DNA of 64,000 nt from Flexivirga oryzae. Lineage in GTDB: Bacteria; Actinomycetota; Actinomycetes; Actinomycetales; Dermatophilaceae. The notes beneath the pieces were generated by a model. It had not been told where the DNA came from, searched no databases, and saw only the letters and a list, made by a program, of their open reading frames with translations. Each line of letters opens with the position of its first letter. Positions within the stretch are counted from its first letter, which is position 1. The stretch spans positions 558,001 to 622,000 of the forward strand of contig NZ_JACHVQ010000001.1 in NCBI RefSeq assembly GCF_014190805.1, given 5' to 3'. Of the stretch, positions 1-6,758 are shown piece after piece. The position numbers were made by a program, and so were the translations under genes.

Positions 1-975
1 GCCGTGCTGGTCGCCGTCCTGCTGGTCGTCGACCTCGCCTACGGCGACCTGAAGATCCCGTTCGTCGACGTCGTGCGAGCGCTGCTCGGCGACAGCTCCG
101 GGGTGAACGCGTTCATCGTGCGGGACGTGCGGCTGCCGGAGGCAGCGGTCGCGTTGCTCGCCGGCCTCGCCCTGGGCTTGTCGGGTGCCCTCATCCAGAC
201 GATCGCCCGCAACCCGCTGGCCAGCCCCGACGTGATCGGCGTCAACGCCGGTGCCGCCGCGGGCGCGGTCGGCTACATCGTGCTCTTCGCCGCGACGGAC
301 ACCGCTGCGCCGTCAGGGGTTTCGGCCGATCTCGCCATACCCCTCGCAGCCTTCGGGGGAGCATTGCTCGCCACCGTCTTCCTGTATGCCGCCGGCTGGC
401 GCCGGGGGCTCGACGGGCGGCGGCTGGTGCTGGTCGGCATCGGCATCGCGGCCGCGCTCACCGCGTGTACCTCGTGGTTACTGGTGGCCGCCCGCCTGCA
501 GACCGCCGCGTCGGCGCAGGTCTGGCTGTCCGGCTCGCTGAACGGCGTGACGGGCACCAACGCGCTCTGGCTGCTGACGGTGATCGTCGTCGTCGCGCCG
601 GTCGCGCTCTGGCAGGGCTCGTCGCTCAACATCGTCGAGCTCGGCGACGACACCGCGCACGCGCTCGGGGTCCGCCCGGGCAGGGCGCAGGCGATCGCGC
701 TGCTGTGCGCCGTGCTGCTGGCCGCGGTCGCCGTCTCCGCTGTCGGGCCCATCGGTTTCGTCGCGTTCGTCTGCCCGCAGATCGCGCGGCGGCTGGCCGG
801 CACGTCCCGCCCGCCGCTGCTCACCTCGGCGCTCACCGGCGCCGCACTCGTGCTGGCCGCCGACGTCATCACCCGGCTGTGGTTCACCGGACTCGCCGTC
901 GGTGTCGTCACCTCCCTGGTCGGCGCGCCCTACTTCATCTACTTGTTGATCCGCACCCAGAAGGATTCCGCATGA
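1..975 (+). CDS. FecCD-family ABC transporter permease (5' end cut by window)
   Basis: Inner-membrane permease of an iron-siderophore, heme or B12-type ABC importer. The frame is open from base 1, so the true start lies upstream; 324 codons are visible against roughly 330-350 for the family. The product is almost wholly hydrophobic, with about nine membrane segments. It carries family-typical stretches: RLPEAAVALLAGLALGLSGA near the start, NPLASPDVIG, and a C-terminal VGPIGFVAFVCPQIARRLAG, which is the cytoplasmic loop that contacts the ATPase. The ATPase gene follows on the same strand. The stop lies just before a 53-bp palindromic element that separates the two genes. The substrate cannot be told from the sequence; the periplasmic binding protein would be upstream of the window. 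Confidence 0.9.
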   Translation, partial: AVLVAVLLVVDLAYGDLKIPFVDVVRALLGDSSGVNAFIVRDVRLPEAAVALLAGLALGLSGALIQTIARNPLASPDVIGVNAGAAAGAVGYIVLFAATDTAAPSGVSADLAIPLAAFGGALLATVFLYAAGWRRGLDGRRLVLVGIGIAAALTACTSWLLVAARLQTAASAQVWLSGSLNGVTGTNALWLLTVIVVVAPVALWQGSSLNIVELGDDTAHALGVRPGRAQAIALLCAVLLAAVAVSAVGPIGFVAFVCPQIARRLAGTSRPPLLTSALTGAALVLAADVITRLWFTGLAVGVVTSLVGAPYFIYLLIRTQKDSA

Positions 976-978
976 GAA

Positions 979-1031
979 CCCCACGAAGTTCCTCCCCCGC
1001 TACGCTCCTCCGGATACTTCGCGGGGACCCC
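979..1031. repeat. 53-bp palindromic intergenic element, copy 1
   Basis: Ends are CCCCACGAAGT (979-989) and ACTTCGCGGGG (1016-1026) followed by ACCCC, giving an 11-bp inverted repeat with one mismatch around a pyrimidine-rich centre containing GCTCCTCCGG. It fills the whole gap between the permease stop and the ATPase start. The same pattern recurs at 9630-9740, 16835-16885 and 26139-26166. Confidence 0.8.
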
Positions 1032-1033
1032 GC

Positions 1034-1876
1034 ATGACCCAGACCACTGTGGAGGCACACGAGGTGAAGCAGTCGGCGAACGGTCGGCTGCACGCCGATC
1101 ACGTCACCGTCGGGTACGGCGAGGACCCCGTGGTCCACGACGTCTCGCTGCAGATCCCCGACGGCAAGGTGACCACGATCATCGGCCCCAACGGATGCGG
1201 CAAATCGACTCTACTGAGGACACTTTCACGCCTGCTGACGCCGAGTTCGGGCACGGTGCTGCTGGACGGCGCGCCGATCGGGTCCCGGTCCGCCAAGCAG
1301 CTCGCCCGCACCCTGGCGTTGCTGCCGCAGAGCCCGATCGCGCCCGAGGGCCTGCTCGTGCGGGATCTGGTCGGGCGTGGCCGGCACCCGCACCAGCGGT
1401 GGTTCCAGCAGTGGTCGCACGGCGACGAGGACATCGTGACCGATGCGATGCGCTGGACCGGCATCCTCGACCTGGCCGACCGCCCGGTCGACGCGCTGTC
1501 CGGCGGCCAGCGGCAGCGGGTCTGGATCGCCATGACCCTCGCCCAGCACACCTACCTGGTGCTGCTCGACGAGCCGACGACCTACCTCGATCTCGCGCAC
1601 CAGGTCGACGTGCTCGACCTGGTCTGCCGCCTCAACCGGGAGCGCGGCGCGACGGTCGCGATGGTGCTGCACGACCTCAACCTGGCCGTGCGGTTCAGCG
1701 ACCATCTGGTCGTCATGCGCGGCGGTCGGATCGCGGCGCAAGGGGATCCGGTGCAGATCCTCACCGCGGACCTGCTGCAGGAGGTGTTCGGCCTCGACGC
1801 GGACATGGTCGCCGACCCGCGTACCGGTATCCCGATGGTGGTGCCGCGCGGGCAGAAGGCCGGCACGCAGGACTGA
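1034..1876 (+). CDS. ABC transporter ATP-binding protein, FepC/FhuC type
   Basis: ATPase subunit that powers the FecCD-type importer encoded just upstream; a 280-aa cytoplasmic protein of normal family length. Visible motifs are Walker A GPNGCGKSTLL, the Q-loop LLPQSPIAPEG, the signature LSGGQRQRVWIAM, Walker B VLLDEPTTYLD and the H-loop VLHDLN. The ATG directly abuts the end of the palindromic element, so the region where a ribosome binding site would be is element-derived. The octamer CCGCATGA occurs at the upstream stop and again at this start. This fits an ancestral stop/start overlap that was split by insertion of the element (inference). Iron-siderophore import is the commonest role for this pair; the substrate is not shown. 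Confidence 0.93.
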   Translation: MTQTTVEAHEVKQSANGRLHADHVTVGYGEDPVVHDVSLQIPDGKVTTIIGPNGCGKSTLLRTLSRLLTPSSGTVLLDGAPIGSRSAKQLARTLALLPQSPIAPEGLLVRDLVGRGRHPHQRWFQQWSHGDEDIVTDAMRWTGILDLADRPVDALSGGQRQRVWIAMTLAQHTYLVLLDEPTTYLDLAHQVDVLDLVCRLNRERGATVAMVLHDLNLAVRFSDHLVVMRGGRIAAQGDPVQILTADLLQEVFGLDADMVADPRTGIPMVVPRGQKAGTQD

Positions 1877-1897
1877 TCGGCGCGCCGCGCCGGTCCG

Positions 1898-3103
1898 TCA
1901 TACCGTGCTGGTCTGCCGATGCCGGGACCCCGGACGCAGCGCGGACCTGCGCAGCGGCGGCGCAAGCAGACAGGTCGCGCCGATCGACAGCACAGCCATG
2001 ACGCCCATTCCGGTTGCGGGCGAAAGTGCCTGTGCCACAAAGCCCGCGGTCAGCGCGCCCACTGCCTGGCCGGCCATCATGCCGCTGCTGAGCAGGCCGA
2101 ACGCCTGACCCTTCTGGCCGTCGTCGACGTGGTGCACGATCCGCTGCTGCAGCGGCAGCGACGCGGTGTAACCGAACGCGCCGACGAGCGCGGCGAGGGC
2201 GGCGACGACGACGGGCGGATCGGTGAACATGACGAGGAACGGCACCGCCAACAGCAGCCGCAACGGCACGATGAGGCGCTGCCGGACGGCTTCCGGCAGG
2301 AACCTCCCGACCACGATGTCGCCGGCGAGCATCCCCACCGCGCCGGCGGCGAACAGGTAGCCCGCGTGCCGTGGCGCGAAGGGGATGTAGAGCGATTCGC
2401 AGCCCACGATGAGGCCGTTGGGGATCCAGCCCATCAGCAGCACCGGCCGCACGACCGGCGAGCCGAGCAGCAGCCGGTTCACGGCGCGGGTCCGCGCGAC
2501 GACCGGTCCCTTCGCGCGTGGCGGGTGATCGGCCAGGTTGATCCGCAGGATGGCGGCGGCGAACAGCAGGGCCGCCGCGGAGATGGCGAACAGGTCGACC
2601 GGTGCGAAGGACAACAGCAGCAGCGCTCCCACGGCGTTCCCCAGCACCTGGATGCCGCCCGTGGTGATGTTCATGGTGGCCCGGGCGAGCACGAACGACT
2701 CGGCCGGCACGGTGTCGGACAGCAGGGCCGTGACGGTGCCACCGGTCGCCGCGAGAATGACGTATTCGGCTGCCAACAGGGCGAATCGGGCGCCCCACGG
2801 CAGATGCGGGATGAGTTGGAGGAGGTCGGTGATCGCGGCCGCGCTGCTGGCGAGCACGAGGGCGGCGCGCGGGCGCAGCAGATCGCTGGACGCCAGCAGG
2901 AAGTGACTCGTGACGAGCTGGATCAGCGGACCGCCGAACATCGCCAGCGCGGTGAGCACCGCCGAGCCGGTTGCGTCATACATGACGGTCCCGAGCGCCA
3001 GACCGCCGACGACGACACCGGTCATCGTGAACAGCCGGGCGCCGAACAGCACGCGGAACTCCCGCAACGCGAACAGGCTTCGATATGTGGTCACGGTGAT
3101 CAC
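1898..3103 (-). CDS. MFS transporter
   Basis: Major facilitator membrane protein of about 401 aa with roughly twelve hydrophobic segments, ending 22 bp from the convergent ABC ATPase gene. The reading frame stays open further upstream, but the first hydrophobic segment begins right after ITVTTYRSLFALREFRVLFG, so I chose the GTG at 3103; the next GTG, at 3094, is equally possible. Neither has a strong ribosome binding site. It is divergent from an ArsR-like regulator, an arrangement typical of a regulator controlling its own exporter. Its position next to a siderophore-type ABC importer suggests export of a siderophore or a drug, but this is inference; the sequence shows only the transporter family. 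Confidence 0.8.
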   Translation of the reverse strand: MITVTTYRSLFALREFRVLFGARLFTMTGVVVGGLALGTVMYDATGSAVLTALAMFGGPLIQLVTSHFLLASSDLLRPRAALVLASSAAAITDLLQLIPHLPWGARFALLAAEYVILAATGGTVTALLSDTVPAESFVLARATMNITTGGIQVLGNAVGALLLLSFAPVDLFAISAAALLFAAAILRINLADHPPRAKGPVVARTRAVNRLLLGSPVVRPVLLMGWIPNGLIVGCESLYIPFAPRHAGYLFAAGAVGMLAGDIVVGRFLPEAVRQRLIVPLRLLLAVPFLVMFTDPPVVVAALAALVGAFGYTASLPLQQRIVHHVDDGQKGQAFGLLSSGMMAGQAVGALTAGFVAQALSPATGMGVMAVLSIGATCLLAPPLRRSALRPGSRHRQTSTV

Positions 3104-3152
3104 TGTGCGAGGCTGTGCATCGAGGACCAAATGATTCGCGAGGAGGCGAAAC

Positions 3153-4106
3153 ATGGGCCTGTGGGCGATCCCGAGCGATGTCCTGGCGCGGCTGCGGTTC
3201 GCGACCTCGCCGATGGCCGAGGTGGTCGGTGCGCTGAAGAACCTCGCGCCGGGGCGTGCCGGCGTCGACCCGGTGTTCGCGCTACGGCACCGTGCCGCAT
3301 TCGACGCCATGCTGCGCGAGTACCCGGGCCGCAGAGCGGTGTTCGAGCACTACCAACGACCGGGCTGGCTGGCCGACTTCGTGTCGATCCCGCCGCCGTC
3401 GACGTCCCCGACGATCGAGGACGAACTGCGTCAGATCAGCGCCCTGTCCGAGCAGCAACTGATCGCCCAGCTGCGGGTCTCGACGCCGTCGGTGCTCCCG
3501 CCCGTCCTCGAGTCGGCCGGTGTCAGGGCCGACGTCCTCGGCCTGCTGGAGTGGACCTGGACACACACCATCGCCACCGACTGGCCGCGCCGGGAGCGCA
3601 TCCTGCGAGCCGACATCGTCACGCGCACGCACCGGCTGGCCGAGCACGGGTTCGCCGGGGTGCTGCAGGACCTCGGCAAGCGGCGCGAATGGTCCGACGG
3701 GCACCTGCGGGTCAACGACCACGACCTGCCGACGCGTCAGCTGGCGCCGTCGGCGCAGCTGAGCCTGGTGCCGTCGCACGCCAACGGCAGCTGGGTGGGG
3801 TGGGACGGGTTCGACCGCTACGCGGTCTACTACCCGGTCAGCGGTGCGCTCGCCGACACGGGGGCGAGCCGGCCCGGTGGCGTCGACCGGCTGATCGGCG
3901 CCAACCGGGCCCGGCTGCTCGGCGGGCTCGACGTGCCGCAGACGACCTCGGGGCTGGCGGCGACGAGCGGGCTGCCGGTCGGCGCGGTGGGCAACCACCT
4001 GCGGGTGCTGCTCGACGCCGGGCTGGTGGCGAAGCGCAGGTCGGGCCGGGAGGTCCTGTACTGGCGCACCGCGCTGGGGGACGAACTGCTCGCCGCGTCC
4101 CGCTGA
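3153..4106 (+). CDS. ArsR-like winged-helix transcriptional regulator with N-terminal DUF5937-type region
   Basis: A 317-aa DNA-binding protein. The C-terminal 80 residues form a helix-turn-helix of ArsR type (TTSGLAATSGLPVGAVGNHL, then a wing with KRRSGREVLYWR). The N-terminal two thirds match the actinobacterial DUF5937 layout, which probably carries ligand or dimer contacts. The ATG follows GAGGAGG at good spacing. It lies 49 bp from the divergent MFS gene and most likely represses it; no clear palindromic operator is visible in that short gap. There are no ArsR-type metal-binding cysteine pairs, so metal sensing is unlikely. Confidence 0.8.
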   Translation: MGLWAIPSDVLARLRFATSPMAEVVGALKNLAPGRAGVDPVFALRHRAAFDAMLREYPGRRAVFEHYQRPGWLADFVSIPPPSTSPTIEDELRQISALSEQQLIAQLRVSTPSVLPPVLESAGVRADVLGLLEWTWTHTIATDWPRRERILRADIVTRTHRLAEHGFAGVLQDLGKRREWSDGHLRVNDHDLPTRQLAPSAQLSLVPSHANGSWVGWDGFDRYAVYYPVSGALADTGASRPGGVDRLIGANRARLLGGLDVPQTTSGLAATSGLPVGAVGNHLRVLLDAGLVAKRRSGREVLYWRTALGDELLAASR

Positions 4107-4139
4107 CGGGTCACTCGGATCCGGTCGCGGGGTGAGTCT

Positions 4140-4197
4140 GACGGTCCGTTTCACCGTTGACGGCCGAATTCGGCCGTCAACCGTGAATCCGACCGTC
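4140..4197. terminator. Long inverted repeat between convergent genes
   Basis: A perfect 26-bp palindrome at 4156-4181 (half-site GTTGACGGCCGAA) sits inside longer imperfect arms starting GACGGTC (4140) and ending GACCGTC (4197). It fills the gap between the ArsR-like gene and purU, which converge here. A cruciform or bidirectional terminator is the simplest reading; there is no T-tract. Confidence 0.6.
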
Positions 4198-4213
4198 GGG
4201 GTCGCCGTCGGAT

Positions 4214-5080
4214 CTACCTGAGGACCACCGTGCTGGAGCCGTTCAGGAAGACCCGGTGCTCCGCGTGCCAGGTGACCGCCCGGGCCAGCACCTGCGCCTC
4301 GACGTCGCGGCCGGCGACGACCATGTCGGCGGGGGAGTAGCCGTGGTCGATCCGCTCGACGTCCTGCTCGATGATCGGCCCCTCGTCCAGGTCCGCGGTC
4401 ACGTAGTGCGCGGTCGCCCCGATCAGCTTCACCCCGCGCTGGTGCGCCTGGTGATAGGGGCGGGCACCGCGGAAGCTGGGCAGGAACGAGTGGTGGATGT
4501 TGATCGCGCGCCCCGCCAGACGCTCGCACAGGTCCGCCGACAGCACCTGCATGTAGCGGGCGAGCACCACCAGGTCGGCGCCGGTCTGGTCGATCAGGTC
4601 GAGCAGCCGGGCCTCGGCGGCGTCCTTCGTCCCGCTGGTGACCGGGATGTGGTGGAACGGGACGTCCTGACCCGACACCAGCTTCTGGAACTTCAGGTGG
4701 TTGGAGCCGACGGCCACGATGTCGATCGGCAGTGCGCCGACCTGCTGCCGGTAGAGCAGGTCGTTGAGGCAGTGCCCCAGCTTGGACACCAGCACCAGCG
4801 CCCGGGTGCGCTGGCCGGCGGGGAACAGGCCCCACGTCATACCGAACCGGTCGGCGACCGGGGCGAGTGACGCACGCAGCGTGTCCTCCTCGACCGGCCC
4901 GTGCACGCGGGCCCGGATGAAGAACCGGCCGGTCTGGGCGTCACCGAACTGCTGACACTCGTCGATGTTCGCGTCGTGCCGGACGATCTCGGCGCTGATC
5001 GCCGCGATGATGCCCGGCCGGTCGTCGCAGGACGCGGTGAAGACGTAGGACTGCGGCTCCCTCGGGTGGGGATTTGTCAT
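4214..5080 (-). CDS. purU: Formyltetrahydrofolate deformylase
   Basis: Hydrolyses 10-formyltetrahydrofolate to tetrahydrofolate and formate, balancing one-carbon pools. The protein is 288 aa, the usual length. An N-terminal ACT domain (about residues 10-85, including CDDRPGIIAAISAEIV) precedes a formyltransferase fold with the catalytic region NIHHSFLPSFRGA and the downstream GATAHYVTADLDEGPI, which supplies the His and Asp of the active site. The ATG at 5080 is 23 bp from the divergent holA start, so the two genes share a very short promoter region. Nothing unusual in the sequence. Confidence 0.95.
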   Translation of the reverse strand: MTNPHPREPQSYVFTASCDDRPGIIAAISAEIVRHDANIDECQQFGDAQTGRFFIRARVHGPVEEDTLRASLAPVADRFGMTWGLFPAGQRTRALVLVSKLGHCLNDLLYRQQVGALPIDIVAVGSNHLKFQKLVSGQDVPFHHIPVTSGTKDAAEARLLDLIDQTGADLVVLARYMQVLSADLCERLAGRAINIHHSFLPSFRGARPYHQAHQRGVKLIGATAHYVTADLDEGPIIEQDVERIDHGYSPADMVVAGRDVEAQVLARAVTWHAEHRVFLNGSSTVVLR

Positions 5081-5103
5081 GGCGGCACTTTACGGTGAGG
5101 GGT

Positions 5104-6060
5104 ATGACGGACGTCCCGCCCCTGGTGCTGATCAGCGGCCCGGAGCAGATCCTGGCCGAGCGTGCCGCGACCAGCACCATCGCGCTGTTGCGCGAGAGCG
5201 ACCCCGACGCGGAGCTGATCCGGCTGGAGGCGGCGAGCTACGAGAGCGGCGAGTTGCAACTGCACGCCAGCCCGAGCCTGTTCGGCGGCAGCAAGATCGT
5301 GCTGGTCCGCGACCTGGACGAGGCGCGGGAGGAGCTGGTCGCCGACGTGGTCGACGTCGTCGGCGCCGGTCTGGACGGCGCGACGCTGATCGTGCAGCAC
5401 AAGGGCGGCGTGCGGGGCAAGAAGGCGCTGGACGCGCTGAAGAAGAACGGTGCCCGCGTCATCGACGCCCCGGCGATCAAGAGCGACCGGGACAAGTCGG
5501 CGTTCGTGACCAATGAGTTCCGCAGCGCCGGCCGCAAGATCGCGCCCGACGCCGTGCGGGCGCTGCTGGAGGCGGTCGGCAAGGACCTGCGCGAGCTCGC
5601 CTCGGCGTGCAAGCAACTGGTCGACGACACCGAGGGCATGATCACCGCCGACGTGGTGCAGCGCTACCACGGCGGCAAGGTGGAGGCCACCGGGTTCCGG
5701 GTCGCCGACGCCGCGATCGCCGGCAACCTGCCCGAGGCGCTCCGGCTGGCCCGGCACGCGCTCGCGTCCGGCCTGGACCCGGTGCCGATCGTGGCGGTGC
5801 TGGCCAGCCAGCTGCGGCAGATCGCGCGAGTGGCCACCGCCGGGCGTGGCGGGTCGGGGCAGCTGGCCAAACAGCTGGGTATGGCGCCCTGGCAGGTCGA
5901 CCGGGCGCGGCGTGACGCGAAGGGCTGGGACGGGGAGCGCCTGGGTCGCGCCATACAGGCAGTGGCGGCAGCCGACTTCGACGTCAAGGGCGGCGGCCGG
6001 GACCCGGTCTACGCCCTCGAGCGCGCCATCATGACCATCACCGCCGAGCGCAACGGGTAG
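5104..6060 (+). CDS. holA: DNA polymerase III subunit delta
   Basis: Clamp-loader subunit that opens the beta sliding clamp; 318 aa. The N-terminal region PPLVLISGPEQILAERAAT is where the delta family has its degenerate P-loop. The middle carries KSDRDKSAFVTNEF, and the C-terminal collar region includes DPVPIVAVLASQLRQIARVA and KQLGMAPWQVDRARR. I chose the ATG at 5104 because homology begins at that methionine and GAGG precedes it; the frame is also open to 5074. In many actinomycetes holA follows comEC and precedes rpsT. Here it still precedes rpsT but lies upstream of leuS-degV-comEA-comEC. Confidence 0.93.
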   Translation: MTDVPPLVLISGPEQILAERAATSTIALLRESDPDAELIRLEAASYESGELQLHASPSLFGGSKIVLVRDLDEAREELVADVVDVVGAGLDGATLIVQHKGGVRGKKALDALKKNGARVIDAPAIKSDRDKSAFVTNEFRSAGRKIAPDAVRALLEAVGKDLRELASACKQLVDDTEGMITADVVQRYHGGKVEATGFRVADAAIAGNLPEALRLARHALASGLDPVPIVAVLASQLRQIARVATAGRGGSGQLAKQLGMAPWQVDRARRDAKGWDGERLGRAIQAVAAADFDVKGGGRDPVYALERAIMTITAERNG

Positions 6061-6251
6061 CGACCGCCGATTTGGGCGGAATGACGCGCCGCTGGTAACT
6101 TTGGATCCTGCGTGCGCGCTCTGGTCGTGCGCGCATGCGAAGCACCATCACGCAGACGGCATCGCCCGAGTGTCCCCACGCTCCATCCGCCGGTTGCGTG
6201 CGTCAACCCTCATTGACATCAGACCTATAGACTCGACCAAGGAAGTAACAC

Positions 6252-6518
6252 GTGGCAAACATCAAGTCGCAGATGAAGCGGATCAAGACCAACGCGATCC
6301 GCACTGAGCGCAACAAGGCCTACAAGTCCGAGCTCCGCACCTGGATCCGGCACACCCGCGAGGCCGTTGCGGCCGGCGACAAGGCCAAGGCCACCGAGTT
6401 CCTCGCGACCGCGTCCAAGAAGCTGGACAAGGCCGTGAGCAAGGGCGTCATCCACAAGAACCAGGCCGCCAACAAGAAGTCGGCGCTGGCGAAGGCCGTG
6501 AACGGTCTCGACGCCTGA
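6252..6518 (+). CDS. rpsT: 30S ribosomal protein S20
   Basis: Small-subunit protein that binds 16S rRNA; 88 aa, Lys/Ala-rich and alpha-helical. It begins MANIKSQMKRIKTNAI and contains KKLDKAVSKGVIHKNQAANK, both diagnostic. The start is a GTG preceded by AAGGAAG at normal spacing. It follows holA by 191 bp that contain no other gene; a short GC-rich hairpin around 6112-6142 in that gap may end holA transcription. A strong hairpin at 6538-6576 ends the gene. Confidence 0.97.
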   Translation: MANIKSQMKRIKTNAIRTERNKAYKSELRTWIRHTREAVAAGDKAKATEFLATASKKLDKAVSKGVIHKNQAANKKSALAKAVNGLDA

Positions 6519-6537
6519 GTCTCGGCACTCAACGCAC

Positions 6538-6576
6538 AAGGTCCGGCACCCGCCCATGCGGCGGTGCCGGACCTTT
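6538..6576 (+). terminator. Intrinsic terminator of rpsT
   Basis: AAGGTCCGGCACC pairs with GGTGCCGGACCTT around a 12-nt loop, followed by a short T run. It lies 20 bp after the rpsT stop. Confidence 0.9.
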
Positions 6577-6605
6577 GTCGTTGCCCCGGCGCCGTGCGGT
6601 AACCT
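6575..6605 (+). promoter_or_regulatory. Candidate promoter for the leuS leader
   Basis: TTGTCG (6575-6580) and TAACCT (6600-6605) are 19 bp apart. Transcription would begin near 6612, practically at the GTG of the leader peptide, so the leader could be translated from a leaderless mRNA. The -35 match is weak and the spacing long. Confidence 0.45.
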
Positions 6606-6612
6606 GTGCGTC

Positions 6613-6648
6613 GTGCGGCAGTTGCTTCTTCTTGGCCGGCCGCGTTGA
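6613..6648 (+). CDS. Leucine leader peptide (11 aa) upstream of leuS
   Basis: The reading frame GTG CGG CAG TTG CTT CTT CTT GGC encodes MRQLLLLGRPR. It has four consecutive Leu codons, all of kinds (TTG, CTT) that are uncommon in this GC-rich DNA. A terminator-like hairpin with a T4 run begins 25 nt after the stop and precedes leuS. This is the classical layout of ribosome-mediated transcription attenuation, in which scarcity of charged leucyl-tRNA stalls the ribosome on the Leu run and favours readthrough into leuS. The peptide is too short for normal gene finders. The function is inferred from layout; an alternative antiterminator fold was not computed. Confidence 0.75.
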   Translation: MRQLLLLGRPR

Positions 6649-6672
6649 CGCCAGGCGGACTTCGACGCGGCT

Positions 6673-6700
6673 GACCCCTCCCTGCGACGAGGGGTCTTTT
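6673..6700 (+). terminator. leuS: Attenuator terminator before leuS
   Basis: GACCCCTC (6673-6680) pairs with GAGGGGTC (6689-6696) over an 8-nt loop and is followed by TTTT. It lies between the leucine-rich leader peptide and the leuS start, so it stops transcription before the gene rather than after one. Confidence 0.8.
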
Positions 6701-6758
6701 CATGTGGCGGGTCCGACGCGCACCACTTGCTCACTTTGCACGCAAAGGACGACGAGAA

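Noticed and set aside
6519..6758. T-box riboswitch upstream of leuS
   Set aside because: No T-box core sequence or specifier loop is seen; the Leu-run leader peptide with terminator explains the gap better.
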